Origin: Thiohalobacter thiocyanaticus
GTDB lineage: Bacteria > Pseudomonadota > Gammaproteobacteria > Thiohalobacterales > Thiohalobacteraceae
DNA: 64,000 bases
Assembly: GCF_002356355.1 (NCBI RefSeq)
Contig: NZ_AP018052.1
Coordinates: forward strand, 868,001 to 932,000
Direction of reading: 5' to 3'
The translations under genes were made by a program, and so were the position numbers. The notes under the pieces are model-generated. The model ran no database searches. It was given only the letters and a program-made list of their open reading frames with translations, and was not told the DNA's origin. Shown piece after piece: positions 55,082-63,947 of the stretch; within the stretch, counting starts at the first letter, position 1, and each line of letters opens with the position of its first letter.

Positions 55082-55405
55082 ATGCACCGACTGCGCCGCC
55101 ACTGCCGAAACCGCTCCCCGCGCCATGCCCTGCTGGCGCTGCTGCTGCTGTTCGCCGGCATGCAGGTGGCCAGCCTGACACATCTGGCCGAGCACGACTT
55201 CGCCCCGCATGAGCATTTCGGCCAGGCCTGCGATGTGCTGCATTATGCCAAGCACGGCGCCGACGGCCTGGCGGTGGATGTTTCAGTCGCCGGTCCCGAA
55301 CGCAACCGGCGTCCGCTGTACGTCGCGATCCCCGCCACTGGCGAACGCCAGTTCCATCATCACCCGGCGCAACCCCGCGCGCCGCCCCTGTCCCTGTTCG
55401 TCTGA
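55082..55405 (+). CDS. His-rich, membrane-anchored or periplasmic small protein
   Basis: 107 residues. One hydrophobic helix (LLALLLLFAGMQVASLTHL, about 17-35), then a His-rich stretch (HLAEHDFAPHEHFGQACDVL, followed by HYAKHG) and RQFHHHPAQPR near the C-terminus. This suggests metal binding in the periplasm, zinc being the best guess because the next genes are an outer-membrane protein, a ZnuA and a ZnuB. I do not recognise a named family. Confidence 0.65.
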   Translation: MHRLRRHCRNRSPRHALLALLLLFAGMQVASLTHLAEHDFAPHEHFGQACDVLHYAKHGADGLAVDVSVAGPERNRRPLYVAIPATGERQFHHHPAQPRAPPLSLFV

Positions 55406-55491
55406 GTCAACGACTGTGTTTGTTTCCGGCACCGCGCGCGTGAATGCGGTGGTGCCTGCTGAATCACGATTACAGGAACAGGAGCATCAGA

Positions 55492-56856
55492 ATGCGCAAT
55501 TTCACCCGGGCGACGCTGGCCGTCGCCGTCATGTCCGTCATTAGCCCGGCTGCGGCCGATCAGAATGCAACGGCTGAACTGGAAGCCGTGCGTGAGGAGA
55601 TCCGCGCCCTGCGCCAGGCCTACGAGAGCCGTATCAGCGAACTCGAAGGCAAGCTGGAACAGCTGGAATCGCAGCCGCGGAATGCCGGTGCTGATGCTGC
55701 GCCCGCTGCCCCGGCCCGGGCCCCGGCCGGCCAGCACCGCCGGGTCTACAGCAACGAGTTCAATCCCTCCATCGGCGTGATTCTCAACGGCCGCTGGTCC
55801 GGCTTTTCCGAGTCCGGGAGTGAAATCGCCGGCTTCGGCGTGGGTGAGGAAGGTGAGCGTGGCCGCGAGGGCCTGGCCGTGGACGAATCCGAACTCAATG
55901 TCGCCGCCAATGTGGATGACAAATTCTACGGCGCCATGACCGCGGCGATCGTGCGCGAGGAGGGCGAGGATAAGGTCGAGTTGGAGGAGGCCTATGTCCA
56001 GACCCTGGGCGGGGCCGGCCTGCCGACCGGCCTCAGTCTCAAGGCCGGCCGGGCCTTCTGGACCCTGGGCTATCTCAACGAGCATCACACCCACGAGGAC
56101 GATTTCGCCGATCGGCCGCTGCCCAGCCGGGTCTTCCTCAACAATGCCTTCAACGACGACGGCGTGGAGTTCAGCTATGTGCTGCCGACCGCGCTCTATT
56201 CCGAGATCGGCGGCGGGGTGTTCCGCGGCGATGACCTGCCGTTCGGCGATTCCACCGGCAGCGGCCCTGAGGCCTGGTCCCTGTACGGCCGGCTGGGCGG
56301 GGATATAGGCTACAACCAGAGTTGGCGCGTCGGGGCCTATGTCCTGTCGGGCGAGGCGGCCGACCGGGTGACCAACGAGGGTGATGTCGGTTTTGCCGGC
56401 GATACCGATCTGTATGTGGCCGATCTGCGCTACACCTGGGCGCCCACCGGCAATGCCCGCCAGCGGGAACTGACCCTGCAGGGCGAGTATTTCCGGCGCA
56501 GCGAGGATGGAAGCTACCGCGATGCCACCGCCGGCACCGGGAATGTGGCCGTGGACGATGCCGTCAACGGCGGCTATGTCCAGGCGGTATACAAGTTCCG
56601 GCCGCAGTGGCGGATCGGGGCGCGCTACAGCCTGTTGCAGGCACCGGACGTGCCTGCCGGCCTGGTCGGCAGCGCCCTGGACGGAGGCGGCCATGACCCC
56701 GAGGCCTATGCCCTGATGCTGGACTGGACCAACAGCGAGTTCAGCCGGGTGCGGCTGCAGTACAACCGCGAAGAGTTAAGCGAGGGATTGCGGGATGATC
56801 AGTTCATTGTGCAGTACATCATGAGCCTGGGCGCGCACGGGGCGCATAAATACTGA
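55492..56856 (+). CDS. Outer-membrane porin-like protein of a zinc uptake locus
   Basis: 454 residues; ATG follows CAGGAGCATCAGA. Signal peptide (MSVISPAAADQ), a short coiled coil (about 25-60), then a beta barrel (EFNPSIGVILNGRWSGFSES, VYKFRPQWRIGARYSLLQAP) ending FIVQYIMSLGAHGAHKY. It lacks a plug and TonB box. The block YLNEHHTHEDDFADRPLPSR is His-rich. It sits with a His-rich protein, ZnuA-like and ZnuB-like genes, so zinc passage is likely. Confidence 0.8.
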   Translation: MRNFTRATLAVAVMSVISPAAADQNATAELEAVREEIRALRQAYESRISELEGKLEQLESQPRNAGADAAPAAPARAPAGQHRRVYSNEFNPSIGVILNGRWSGFSESGSEIAGFGVGEEGERGREGLAVDESELNVAANVDDKFYGAMTAAIVREEGEDKVELEEAYVQTLGGAGLPTGLSLKAGRAFWTLGYLNEHHTHEDDFADRPLPSRVFLNNAFNDDGVEFSYVLPTALYSEIGGGVFRGDDLPFGDSTGSGPEAWSLYGRLGGDIGYNQSWRVGAYVLSGEAADRVTNEGDVGFAGDTDLYVADLRYTWAPTGNARQRELTLQGEYFRRSEDGSYRDATAGTGNVAVDDAVNGGYVQAVYKFRPQWRIGARYSLLQAPDVPAGLVGSALDGGGHDPEAYALMLDWTNSEFSRVRLQYNREELSEGLRDDQFIVQYIMSLGAHGAHKY

Positions 56857-56882
56857 TGTGTGGGCGATAGCAACGCAGCAGG

Positions 56883-57055
56883 GTAGGTCGGGTTAGCGCA
56901 GCGTAACCCGACGGGCCTGCGGTCAGTGTCGGATTACGCCCTGCGGGCTAATCCGACCTACGGGACTACGTGTTTTCTGTCATCCCGGCGCAGGCCGGGA
57001 TCCAGATGCCACTGTGTTCACAGGTTCACGCGGTGCTTCGGGATGACGATGCCAG
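56883..57055. repeat. Family A palindrome followed by a family E repeat
   Basis: Family A at 56883-56962 (GTAGGTCGGGTTAGCGCAGC to GCTAATCCGACCTACG) is followed at about 56978-57050 by a family E unit beginning GTCATCCCGGCGCAGGCCGG. There are no family C or D arms here. It separates the porin-like gene from znuA. Confidence 0.8.
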
Positions 57056-57164
57056 GCATGACAACGGCAATTCATGTAATGAACTGCTCTGTGCCTTCGC
57101 ACCCAGGAGGGCATAAACGTCTCCGCGTCCTTTGCGTTGCATCCGCGCTGCAAGGAGATTCTGT

Positions 57165-58076
57165 ATGCAATATATACGGACATTAGCAATAATCCTGCTG
57201 CTGACATCGGGCCTGGCCCGGGCTGCGGATCCGGTGCAGGTCTTCGCCTGCGAACCCGAATGGGCCGCACTGGCGCAGGAAATCGGCGGCGATGCGGTGG
57301 CGGTGTTTTCCGCCACCCATGCCCGCCAGGATCCGCATTATATCCGCGCCCGGCCCAGCCTGATCGCCGCCATGCGCCGCGCCGACCTGCTGGTATGCAG
57401 CGGAGGCGGACTGGAGGTGGGCTGGCTGCCGGTGCTGTTGCAGAAGGCGGGCAATCCGTCGGTCGCTGTCGGTGCCCCGGGCCACCTGCTGGCGGCTTCG
57501 GTGGTCGAACTGCGTGATGTGCCCGAGCACGTCGATCGCAGCCAGGGCGATGTGCATCCCGAGGGCAATCCCCACCTGCACCTGAATCCGCATAACATCG
57601 ATCGGGTCGCCGGGGTCCTGACTGAGCGGCTGCAGGGCATCGATCCCGACCGGGCGCAGCACTATCAGGCACGGCTGGAGGATTTCCGCCAACGCTGGGG
57701 TGTCGCGATCGGCGACTGGGAGAGACGCGGCATCCGGCTGCAGGGGCTGCCGGTGATCGTGCACCACCAGGCCTGGGTGTATCTCATCGACTGGCTGGGG
57801 CTGCGCGAGGTCGCCGCCCTGGAGCCGAGACCGGGTATCCCGCCGACAGCGTCCCATCTGGAGCGGCTGCTGCAGCAGGTGCGCGGGCAGGGCGCGGCCG
57901 CGATCCTGCGCACGCCCTACGCCGCGCCGGAGGCGGCCGACTGGCTGTCCGCCAGGACCGGTCTGCCGGTGCTGGTGCTGCCCTACACGGTCGGGGGCGC
58001 GGACGGGGTGAATGATCTGTTCGCCCTGTTCGAGCGGACCCTGGTGCAGTTGGAGTCGGTGCATGTTCAGCCTTGA
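57165..58076 (+). CDS. znuA: ZnuA-like zinc ABC transporter periplasmic binding protein
   Basis: 303 residues; ATG has AAGGAG upstream, signal peptide AIILLLTSGLARAADP. Metal ligands of the cluster A-I family can be picked: His in HARQDPHYIRA, NPHLHLNPHNID, and VHHQAWVYLIDW. The His-rich loop of many ZnuA proteins is short or absent. Zinc is the likely cargo (manganese is the alternative). The stop overlaps the permease start by 14 bases. Confidence 0.87.
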   Translation: MQYIRTLAIILLLTSGLARAADPVQVFACEPEWAALAQEIGGDAVAVFSATHARQDPHYIRARPSLIAAMRRADLLVCSGGGLEVGWLPVLLQKAGNPSVAVGAPGHLLAASVVELRDVPEHVDRSQGDVHPEGNPHLHLNPHNIDRVAGVLTERLQGIDPDRAQHYQARLEDFRQRWGVAIGDWERRGIRLQGLPVIVHHQAWVYLIDWLGLREVAALEPRPGIPPTASHLERLLQQVRGQGAAAILRTPYAAPEAADWLSARTGLPVLVLPYTVGGADGVNDLFALFERTLVQLESVHVQP

Positions 58077-58842
58077 ACTGCTCGGGATCCTGCTGCCCGC
58101 CCTGGTCGCGGGACTGGCGATTGGCTTGACCCATGCCCCGCTGGGGATCGAGGTGCTGCGTCGCGGCATCATCTTCATCGACCTGGCCATCGCTCAGATC
58201 GCCGGCCTGGGCCTGGTGGTGATGGAGCTCTACTGGCCGGACGCGGCGGGCTGGCTGCTGCAGGCAGTGGCGGTGGCCTGCGCCCTGGCCGCTGCGCTGC
58301 TGTTCCACTGGAGCGAACGCCGGTTGCCGGCCCAGCAGGAAGCGCTGATCGGCAGCAGTTTCGTGGTGGCGGCCTCGCTGGCCCTGCTGCTGCTGGCCGA
58401 TCAGCCGCATGGCGGCGAGGCCATTCAGCACCTGCTCTCCGGGCAGCTGCTGTTCGTGGGCTGGAGCGAGTTGACCCTGACCGTCCCGCTCTATGCCCTG
58501 GTACTGCTGGCCTGGTTCGTCTGGCCGCGGGTGCGTGCCGGGATCGGATTCTATGTCCTGTTTGCGCTGGCCGTGACCGCCTCGGTACAGCTGGCCGGGG
58601 TCTATGTGGTGTTTGCCAGTCTGATCCTGCCGGCTCTGGCTGCGGCGGCCTGGCCCGGACGGACTCTGGCTGTTGCCTGGGCCAGTGCCGCCATGGCGGT
58701 ACTGGCCGGGCTGACGGCGGCGCTGCTGCTCGACTGGCCGGCCGGACCGGTGCTGGTGGTCAGTTATGCGCTGGTTGCGCTGGCCGTGGCGCTGCCACGC
58801 TGGCGCCGCACAGGCCGTTCCCGCCCTGCCGAGAATGATTGA
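58063..58842 (+). CDS. znuB: ZnuB-like zinc ABC transporter permease
   Basis: 259 residues, about eight membrane helices, an ABC-3 family permease (LRRGIIFIDLAIAQIAGLGL is the conserved early helix; QLLFVGWSELTLTVPL follows). It starts inside znuA. No ATP-binding gene is in this locus or elsewhere in the window apart from fbpC, so its ATPase must be encoded elsewhere. Confidence 0.85.
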   Translation: MFSLELLGILLPALVAGLAIGLTHAPLGIEVLRRGIIFIDLAIAQIAGLGLVVMELYWPDAAGWLLQAVAVACALAAALLFHWSERRLPAQQEALIGSSFVVAASLALLLLADQPHGGEAIQHLLSGQLLFVGWSELTLTVPLYALVLLAWFVWPRVRAGIGFYVLFALAVTASVQLAGVYVVFASLILPALAAAAWPGRTLAVAWASAAMAVLAGLTAALLLDWPAGPVLVVSYALVALAVALPRWRRTGRSRPAEND

Positions 58843-58994
58843 CAGGGGGGCGGACAGGCGTGTGAAATCGATCACAGTTTTCCGGCTGCGGCGTCAGAAA
58901 CCCGTCATGACGGGGCTGAATTGCGAGCCGGATCACGGAGCGGGACTGCGCTTCGGGCAAGGATGGTCGCAACATTTCAGGGAGGTGATTCGAT

Positions 58995-59564
58995 ATGTAT
59001 CCCGCACACGACAACCTGTATCAGGAAGCCACCCTGTTCGACCAGGCCTTTGCTGCGCTGGGGCAGCGGTTGCGGGCCTGGCTGCCGGCCCGGGCGGAAC
59101 AGCGCTGGGCGCTGGCCTTCCGCGGCCAGGCCGCCCTGTTCGCCCTGCTGGGTCTCGGCGTGCTGCTGCATGGCCTGCAGGCCGGCGCGGCTGATGCTTC
59201 CCCGCTGGTTGCCCTCATGGCCTCGGCGGGCCTGATGGCGACAGCGCATTTCCTGTTCAACATCCCCCGCCAGGCGGCGCGCCCGGCGGCGCCTGCACGC
59301 GCACGGCGCGAACCCGCTCCCGCCCCGGTCCGGGACATGCACCGGAATCGACCGCAGCCGCAGCCACAGCCGCGGGTCTCGCCCCGGGACTTTCTCAATG
59401 AACTCCGCCAGGCCGGTGTGAATGTGCGCATCGCCAAGGCCCTCTTCACCGCCGGCGTGCGCACTCCCGAGGCGGTGCGCCGCAGTTCGGATACGGCCCT
59501 GCTGGCCATCCACGGCGTCGGCCCCGCCACCCTGCGCCGGCTGCGCGAGACGTTCGGGGAGTGA
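58995..59564 (+). CDS. Membrane protein with C-terminal helix-hairpin-helix
   Basis: 189 residues; ATG follows an excellent GGGAGGTGATT. Two membrane helices (about 45-65 and 72-90, with GQAALFALLGLGVLLHGLQA), a Pro/Arg-rich linker, and a C-terminal helix-hairpin-helix (DTALLAIHGVGPATLRRLRE). The HhH is a non-specific DNA-binding motif, so the protein might tether DNA to the membrane, but this is inference. It is monocistronic. Confidence 0.7.
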   Translation: MYPAHDNLYQEATLFDQAFAALGQRLRAWLPARAEQRWALAFRGQAALFALLGLGVLLHGLQAGAADASPLVALMASAGLMATAHFLFNIPRQAARPAAPARARREPAPAPVRDMHRNRPQPQPQPRVSPRDFLNELRQAGVNVRIAKALFTAGVRTPEAVRRSSDTALLAIHGVGPATLRRLRETFGE

Positions 59565-59666
59565 GGACTGGGCACAAAAGCCGGGATCGCTACGGAATAA
59601 CGCGGACACACTGAACAAGCCCCGACAGCCCTTCTCCTGACAAAGGCGCCCATCTCCACCGTTCGT

Positions 59667-59740
59667 CATCCCGGCACCGGCCTACGCCGGCACAGGCTCC
59701 AGCCGGGATCCAGAAGCCGCCGAGGTCACTGGATTACTCG
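59667..59740. repeat. Family E repeat, degenerate copy
   Basis: CGTCATCCCGGCACCGGCCT and CAGCCGGGATCCAGAAGCCG with GAGGTCACTGGATTAC. The segment GGTCACTGGAT is shared with the copy at 61143-61222. Confidence 0.65.
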
Positions 59741-59844
59741 CTGCGCCCGCCCGACTACCCTGAAGGGCATAAAGGGCCGCCGTATTTGTCCCCTTCCTTC
59801 GCCTGTTGCACACTGTCCGGCCTCGGAAATCACCGGAGCTGGAA

Positions 59845-61104
59845 ATGTCATCTTCTCCCGATATCGAAACCGGCCGCCGCAAGCTGGCCTGGGCGCGTGC
59901 GCACATGCCGGTGCACGCCGAGTTGCGCCGCCGCTATGGTGAGACGCGGCCCTTCGCCGGACTGACCATTGCGGTCTGTTCCCATATCGAGGCCAAGACG
60001 GGAGTATTCGTGGAGACTCTGGCGGCAGCCGGGGCGGAGGTGGTCTTCACCGGCAGCGAACCCGGTTCGAGTCAGGACGACGTGGTCGCCGCGCTGAACG
60101 CACAGGACGGCATCAGCGGCTATGCCGAACGCGGCGTGAGCGAGGAACGGCTGCTGGAACTGCATCTGGCTGCGCTGGAACACGGACCCGACCTGATCCT
60201 GGACGATGCCGCCGAACTGACCGCCTGCCTGGTGCACCGGCGTCCGGAACTGCTGCAGGGGCTGCGCGGCATGTGCGAGCAGACCACCACCGGGGTGCAG
60301 CGCATGCAGGCCATGGCGCGCGAGGGCGCGGTGAAGTTTCCCGCCTACGCGGTCAACGATACGCCCATGAAACACGAGTTCGACAATATCCACGGTACCG
60401 GTGAATCCTCCCTGACCAACCTGCTGCTGACCACCAACCTGTTGCTGGCCGGCAAGCAGGTGGTCGTCGCCGGCTACGGCGACTGTGGTCAGGGTATCGC
60501 CCACAAGGCCCGGGCCCTGGGTGCCCAGGTCACGGTGACCGAGATCGAGCCGCGCCAGGCCCTGCGCGCGCACATGGCCGGTTTCCGCGTGACCGCCATG
60601 GCCGAGGCCGCGGCCTGGGGCGAGATCTTCATCACCACCACCGGCAACCGCGAGGTGATCCGCGCCGAGCATTTCGAGCGCATGCGCGACGGCGCCCTGC
60701 TGGCCAATGCCGGGCATTTCAATGTCGAGATCGATGCCCGTGCGCTGGCGGAAATGGCGGTGGCGCGGGAGGAGGTCCGGCCCGGTATCGAGGCCTTCCG
60801 TCTGAATGATGGCCGTGAACTTCACCTGGTCGCCGAGGGCCGGCTGGTCAACCTGGCCACGCCGACCGCCATGGGACATCCGGTGGAGGTGATGGATCAG
60901 ACCTTCGCTATGCAGTTCATGGCCGCGCTGCACCTGTACCAGCACGCCGATGAACTAACACCCGGCGTGCACGCGGTGCCGGATCTGGTGGACCGGCAGG
61001 TGGCCGAGATCAAGCTGCAGACGCTGGGGATCGGCATCGACGCGTTGACCGAGTCCCAGCAGCGCTTTCTGGATACCTGGCGGGTGGAGGAGATCAAGGG
61101 GTGA
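59845..61104 (+). CDS. ahcY: Adenosylhomocysteinase, short (archaeal/Thermotoga-like) type
   Basis: 419 residues. Splits S-adenosylhomocysteine into adenosine and homocysteine in the methyl cycle. Active-site blocks: CSHIEAKTGVFVETLAAAGA, EQTTTGVQRMQAMAREGAVK, AVNDTPMKHEFDN. NAD motif: VVVAGYGDCGQGIAHKARAL. It is shorter than the about 470-residue enzymes common in proteobacteria and ends KLQTLGIGIDALTESQQRFL before the tail, which lacks the Lys-Tyr C-terminal extension. Acquisition by transfer is possible. No SAH riboswitch was seen upstream. Confidence 0.9.
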   Translation: MSSSPDIETGRRKLAWARAHMPVHAELRRRYGETRPFAGLTIAVCSHIEAKTGVFVETLAAAGAEVVFTGSEPGSSQDDVVAALNAQDGISGYAERGVSEERLLELHLAALEHGPDLILDDAAELTACLVHRRPELLQGLRGMCEQTTTGVQRMQAMAREGAVKFPAYAVNDTPMKHEFDNIHGTGESSLTNLLLTTNLLLAGKQVVVAGYGDCGQGIAHKARALGAQVTVTEIEPRQALRAHMAGFRVTAMAEAAAWGEIFITTTGNREVIRAEHFERMRDGALLANAGHFNVEIDARALAEMAVAREEVRPGIEAFRLNDGRELHLVAEGRLVNLATPTAMGHPVEVMDQTFAMQFMAALHLYQHADELTPGVHAVPDLVDRQVAEIKLQTLGIGIDALTESQQRFLDTWRVEEIKG

Positions 61105-61280
61105 GGCGTGAGGATTGCGAGCTGCAGCGCAAGCCTGTTACCTCCCATCACGTCATTCCCGCGCAGGCGGGAATCCACATACCTCCGCGGTCACTGGATC
61201 CCCGCCTGCGCGGGGATGACGGCGAGGTGGAAATGACAACCGCCATGCGAATTCCCTGATCACGCATCACGCCTCACTCC
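61101..61280. repeat. Nested palindrome: family F arms around a family E palindrome
   Basis: GGGTGAGGCGTGAGGATTGC at the left overlaps the ahcY stop, and CACGCATCACGCCTCACTCC at the right overlaps the ispG stop. Inside, at about 61143-61222, GTCATTCCCGCGCAGGCGGG and CCCGCCTGCGCGGGGATGAC form a long inverted repeat. It is the twin of 1643-1790. Confidence 0.8.
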
Positions 61281-62495
61281 GTAATTCCGCTCCACGTAGT
61301 CCTCGATCAGCGCCTGGAAGTCCTGCGCCAGCGTCTCGCCCTTGAGGGTGACGGTCTTCTCGCCGTCGACATAGACCGGCGCGACCGGGCGCTCGCCGGT
61401 GCCGGGCAGGCTGATGCCGATGTTGGCCTGTTTCGACTCGCCGGGGCCGTTGACCACGCAGCCCATCACCGCCACGGTCATGGCCTCCACGCCCGGGTAC
61501 TGCTCGCGCCAGACCGGCATCTGTTCGCGCAGGTATGACTGGATGTCCTGTGACAACTCCTGGAAATAGGTGCTGGTGGTGCGGCCGCAGCCGGGGCAGG
61601 AGACCACCTGCGGCAGGAAGCTGCGCAGGCCCATGGACTGCAGGATGGACTGGGCCACCTGCACTTCCTGAGTCCGGGACGCGCCCGGCTCGGGGGTGAG
61701 CGAGATGCGGATGGTGTCGCCGATGCCTTCCTGCAACAGTACGGCCAGGGCGGCAGTGGAGGAGACGATGCCCTTCACCCCCATGCCGGCCTCGGTCAGG
61801 CCCAGGTGCAGCGGATAGTCGCAGCGTCCGGCCAGATCGCGATAGACGGCGATCAGATCCTGCACTCCGCTCATCTTCACCGACAGGATGATGCGGTCGT
61901 GGGGTAGTCCCAGGGCCTCGGCCTGGCGGGCGCTGTCCAGGGCAGAGGCGATCAGGGCCTCGCGGGTCACCTCTTCGACCTCGCGCGGCTGCGGCAGGCG
62001 GGCATTCTCGTCCATCATCCGCACCACCAGGGCCTGGTCCAGGCTGCCCCAGTTCACGCCGATGCGCACCGGCTTGTCGTATCTGCAGGCCAGTTCGATG
62101 ATGGTGGCGAACTGTTCATCCTTCCGGCTGCCGCGGCCGACATTGCCGGGATTGATGCGGTACTTGGCCAGCGCCTCGGCACAGCCGGGGTACTTCGTCA
62201 GCAGCTTGTGGCCGTTGAAGTGGAAATCGCCGATCAGGGGCGTGGCCAGGCCCTGGGCATCCAGGCGTTCGCGGATCGCCGGGACGGCTGCGGCGGCGGC
62301 TTCGGAATTGACCGTGATGCGCACCAGTTCCGAGCCGGCGCGCGCCAGTTCGGCCACCTGGGCCGCCGTGGCTGCGATGTCGGCCGTGTCGGTGTTGGTC
62401 ATGGACTGGACCGCCACCGGGGCCGGACCGCCCACGGTCACGGGACCGATGCGGACAGGGACACTGGGACGACGCTGGATCGGAGATGCATTCAC
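61260..62495 (-). CDS. ispG: (E)-4-hydroxy-3-methylbut-2-enyl-diphosphate synthase
   Basis: 411 residues, the two-domain form. Reduces MEcPP to HMBPP in the MEP isoprenoid pathway. 4Fe-4S ligands: Cys in [12 protein letters not shown] and Cys in [13 protein letters not shown], with Glu following. N-terminal TIM barrel blocks: [20 protein letters not shown] and [13 protein letters not shown]. No other isoprenoid gene is adjacent. Confidence 0.95.
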   Translation of the reverse strand: MNASPIQRRPSVPVRIGPVTVGGPAPVAVQSMTNTDTADIAATAAQVAELARAGSELVRITVNSEAAAAAVPAIRERLDAQGLATPLIGDFHFNGHKLLTKYPGCAEALAKYRINPGNVGRGSRKDEQFATIIELACRYDKPVRIGVNWGSLDQALVVRMMDENARLPQPREVEEVTREALIASALDSARQAEALGLPHDRIILSVKMSGVQDLIAVYRDLAGRCDYPLHLGLTEAGMGVKGIVSSTAALAVLLQEGIGDTIRISLTPEPGASRTQEVQVAQSILQSMGLRSFLPQVVSCPGCGRTTSTYFQELSQDIQSYLREQMPVWREQYPGVEAMTVAVMGCVVNGPGESKQANIGISLPGTGERPVAPVYVDGEKTVTLKGETLAQDFQALIEDYVERNYGVRRDA

Positions 62496-62713
62496 GGCAG
62501 ATACCGGGCGGGCTGGAGGTTCACGAGCGGAACATTATGACAGGATTTGCGGTCGGAAGAGAGACCCATCCCCCCCTGGCCGGGTAAACTTCCCGGTTCT
62601 TACACCGCCCACCCGCCCGGCAGCGCCAGATCCTGACCGGGATCAATTGCGGGCAGGACCGGCGGGTATAGGCTTTTCATTCGGAGACAGAATCTCCCGG
62701 AGCAGGAATTGCG

Positions 62714-63154
62714 ATGCGTTTGACCACTTTCAGCGACTACACCCTGCGGGTATTGATCTACCTCGCCGTGCAGGAGCACTCCGTAACCACCATCGCCGGG
62801 ATTGCCGAGGCTTACGGCATTTCCAAGAACCACCTGATGAAGGTGGTCCATCAGCTGGCCGGCGACGGTTATGTGGAGACCACCCGCGGCAAGGGCGGCG
62901 GGGTCCGGCTCAAGCAGGCCCCCGAGGCGATCTCCATCGGTGCCGTGCTGCGCCGCACCGAGGCCGATTCGGTCCTGGTGGAGTGCTTTCGTCCGCAGGG
63001 CTCTGAGTGCCGCATCGAGACGGCCTGCATGCTGCGCGGGATATTTCACCAGGCCGAAGAGGCCTTCTACGGCGTGCTGGACGACATCACCCTGGCGCAG
63101 GTGGTGGAGAACCGGGCCCGGCTGCAGGCGCTGCTGCCCGGTACGGCGGATTGA
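62714..63154 (+). CDS. nsrR: Nitric-oxide-sensing Rrf2 regulator
   Basis: 146 residues. Rrf2 winged helix (ISKNHLMKVVHQLAGDGYVE, RGKGGGVRLKQAP). Cluster ligands are Cys91, Cys99 and Cys105 (VECFRPQGSECRIETACML) with Asp8 (TFSDYT), as described for the [4Fe-4S] NsrR ligand set. NO destroys the cluster and releases DNA. A near-perfect palindrome of the NsrR type lies 770 bp away, before the convergent TusE-fusion gene, which is thus a probable target. Its own promoter is not clear. Confidence 0.9.
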   Translation: MRLTTFSDYTLRVLIYLAVQEHSVTTIAGIAEAYGISKNHLMKVVHQLAGDGYVETTRGKGGGVRLKQAPEAISIGAVLRRTEADSVLVECFRPQGSECRIETACMLRGIFHQAEEAFYGVLDDITLAQVVENRARLQALLPGTAD

Positions 63155-63168
63155 TGCCCTGGCAGGTT

Positions 63169-63247
63169 GTTGAAAAACTTCCCGGCAGCATCATGTCATT
63201 CCCCTCTCCCACCGCGCGGGGGAGAGGGGAATAAAGGGTTTTTCAAC
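63169..63247. repeat. Nested palindrome between nsrR and the TusE fusion gene
   Basis: Outer arms GTTGAAAAAC (63169-63178) and GTTTTTCAAC (63238-63247) enclose a 13-bp GC-rich hairpin (ATTCCCCTCTCCC, 63198-63210, with GGGAGAGGGGAAT, 63220-63232). It is another nested-palindrome type (G). It lies between converging genes and may also terminate transcription. Confidence 0.75.
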
Positions 63248-63253
63248 GGTCTG

Positions 63254-63898
63254 CTAGTGTTCGCCCTTCACGCGTAGCAGCCCGGCCAGCCGGTTGCCCT
63301 GTTTCTGCGGACCGCCGCGCGGAAACAGGTCGTGCAGGTAGCGGTTGCTGCCCCTGTCCTTCCCCCAGCGCCGGCGGAACTCCTTGATGATCTCACGCAC
63401 GTTGGCCTGCAGGTGGTGCTGCTCGTAGAAGTCGCGCAGATAGCGGACGATCTCCCAGTGCTCCGGGGTCAGTTCCAGCCCTTCATGAGCGGCCTCGGCG
63501 CGCACGAAGCCTTCCGACCAGTCGTCCAGGTTGACCAGGTAGCCTTCGCTGTCGGTGACGATCTCCTGACCGTCCACCTCGAGGGTGCGGGTCTTCATGT
63601 TGGGGTAGGCGGTGCTGCCGCCCTTGGTGCCGCCCGGCGCGCCGCGGGTGTGGACGCTGTCGCCGTCGGTGGGTGACCAGATGCTGATGTCCACCCGGCC
63701 CTCGAGGTGACCGTGATAGCGCACCGCCCCCATGACACTGATCTTGCCGCTGGCCGGGGGGATGTCGAACACCGCCACGCCCTCGCGGTCGGTGCTGGTG
63801 GTCAGCGGATGCTCGGGATCCGTATCCAGATAGAGGATCACCGGGGTGCGTTTCAGCGGCTGGTTGCGAATCCGCATGGAGGCATGGACTTCGAGCAT
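63254..63898 (-). CDS. TusE/DsrC-family domain fused to an N-terminal beta domain; catalytic cysteine missing
   Basis: 214 residues. Residues about 1-85 form a small beta-sandwich-like domain (RTPVILYLDTDPEHPL, STDREGVAVFDIPP); residues about 100-214 are TusE-like (EVDGQEIVTDSEGYLVNLDD, WEIVRYLRDFYEQHHLQANV, DRGSNRYLHDLFPRGGPQKQ). The TusE arm normally ends in LPKPxxCx; here it ends LAGLLRVKGEH, with no cysteine in the whole protein. So sulfur transfer is impossible and a regulatory role, as suggested for Cys-less DsrC homologues (RspA), is likely. A Met near residue 100 could start a standalone TusE-like form. An NsrR-type operator lies 29 bp upstream. Confidence 0.85.
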   Translation of the reverse strand: MLEVHASMRIRNQPLKRTPVILYLDTDPEHPLTTSTDREGVAVFDIPPASGKISVMGAVRYHGHLEGRVDISIWSPTDGDSVHTRGAPGGTKGGSTAYPNMKTRTLEVDGQEIVTDSEGYLVNLDDWSEGFVRAEAAHEGLELTPEHWEIVRYLRDFYEQHHLQANVREIIKEFRRRWGKDRGSNRYLHDLFPRGGPQKQGNRLAGLLRVKGEH

Positions 63899-63926
63899 GG
63901 GTCATCACTCCTGATTCGATAATATT

Positions 63927-63947
63927 AGATGTATTTAATATACATCT
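63927..63947. promoter_or_regulatory. NsrR-type operator
   Basis: AGATGTATTTAATATACATC plus a final T forms a 21-base palindrome with eight perfect bases at each end (AGATGTAT and ATACATCT). It agrees with the NsrR consensus of ATGYAT half-sites separated by an A/T-rich centre. It lies 29 bp before the TusE-fusion start codon and could also serve a divergent gene beyond the window edge. The nsrR gene is next to the fusion gene. Confidence 0.75.

Noticed and set aside
59570-59844. SAH riboswitch before ahcY
   Set aside because: I looked for the short SAH riboswitch pattern but saw only family E repeat sequence and no matching core.
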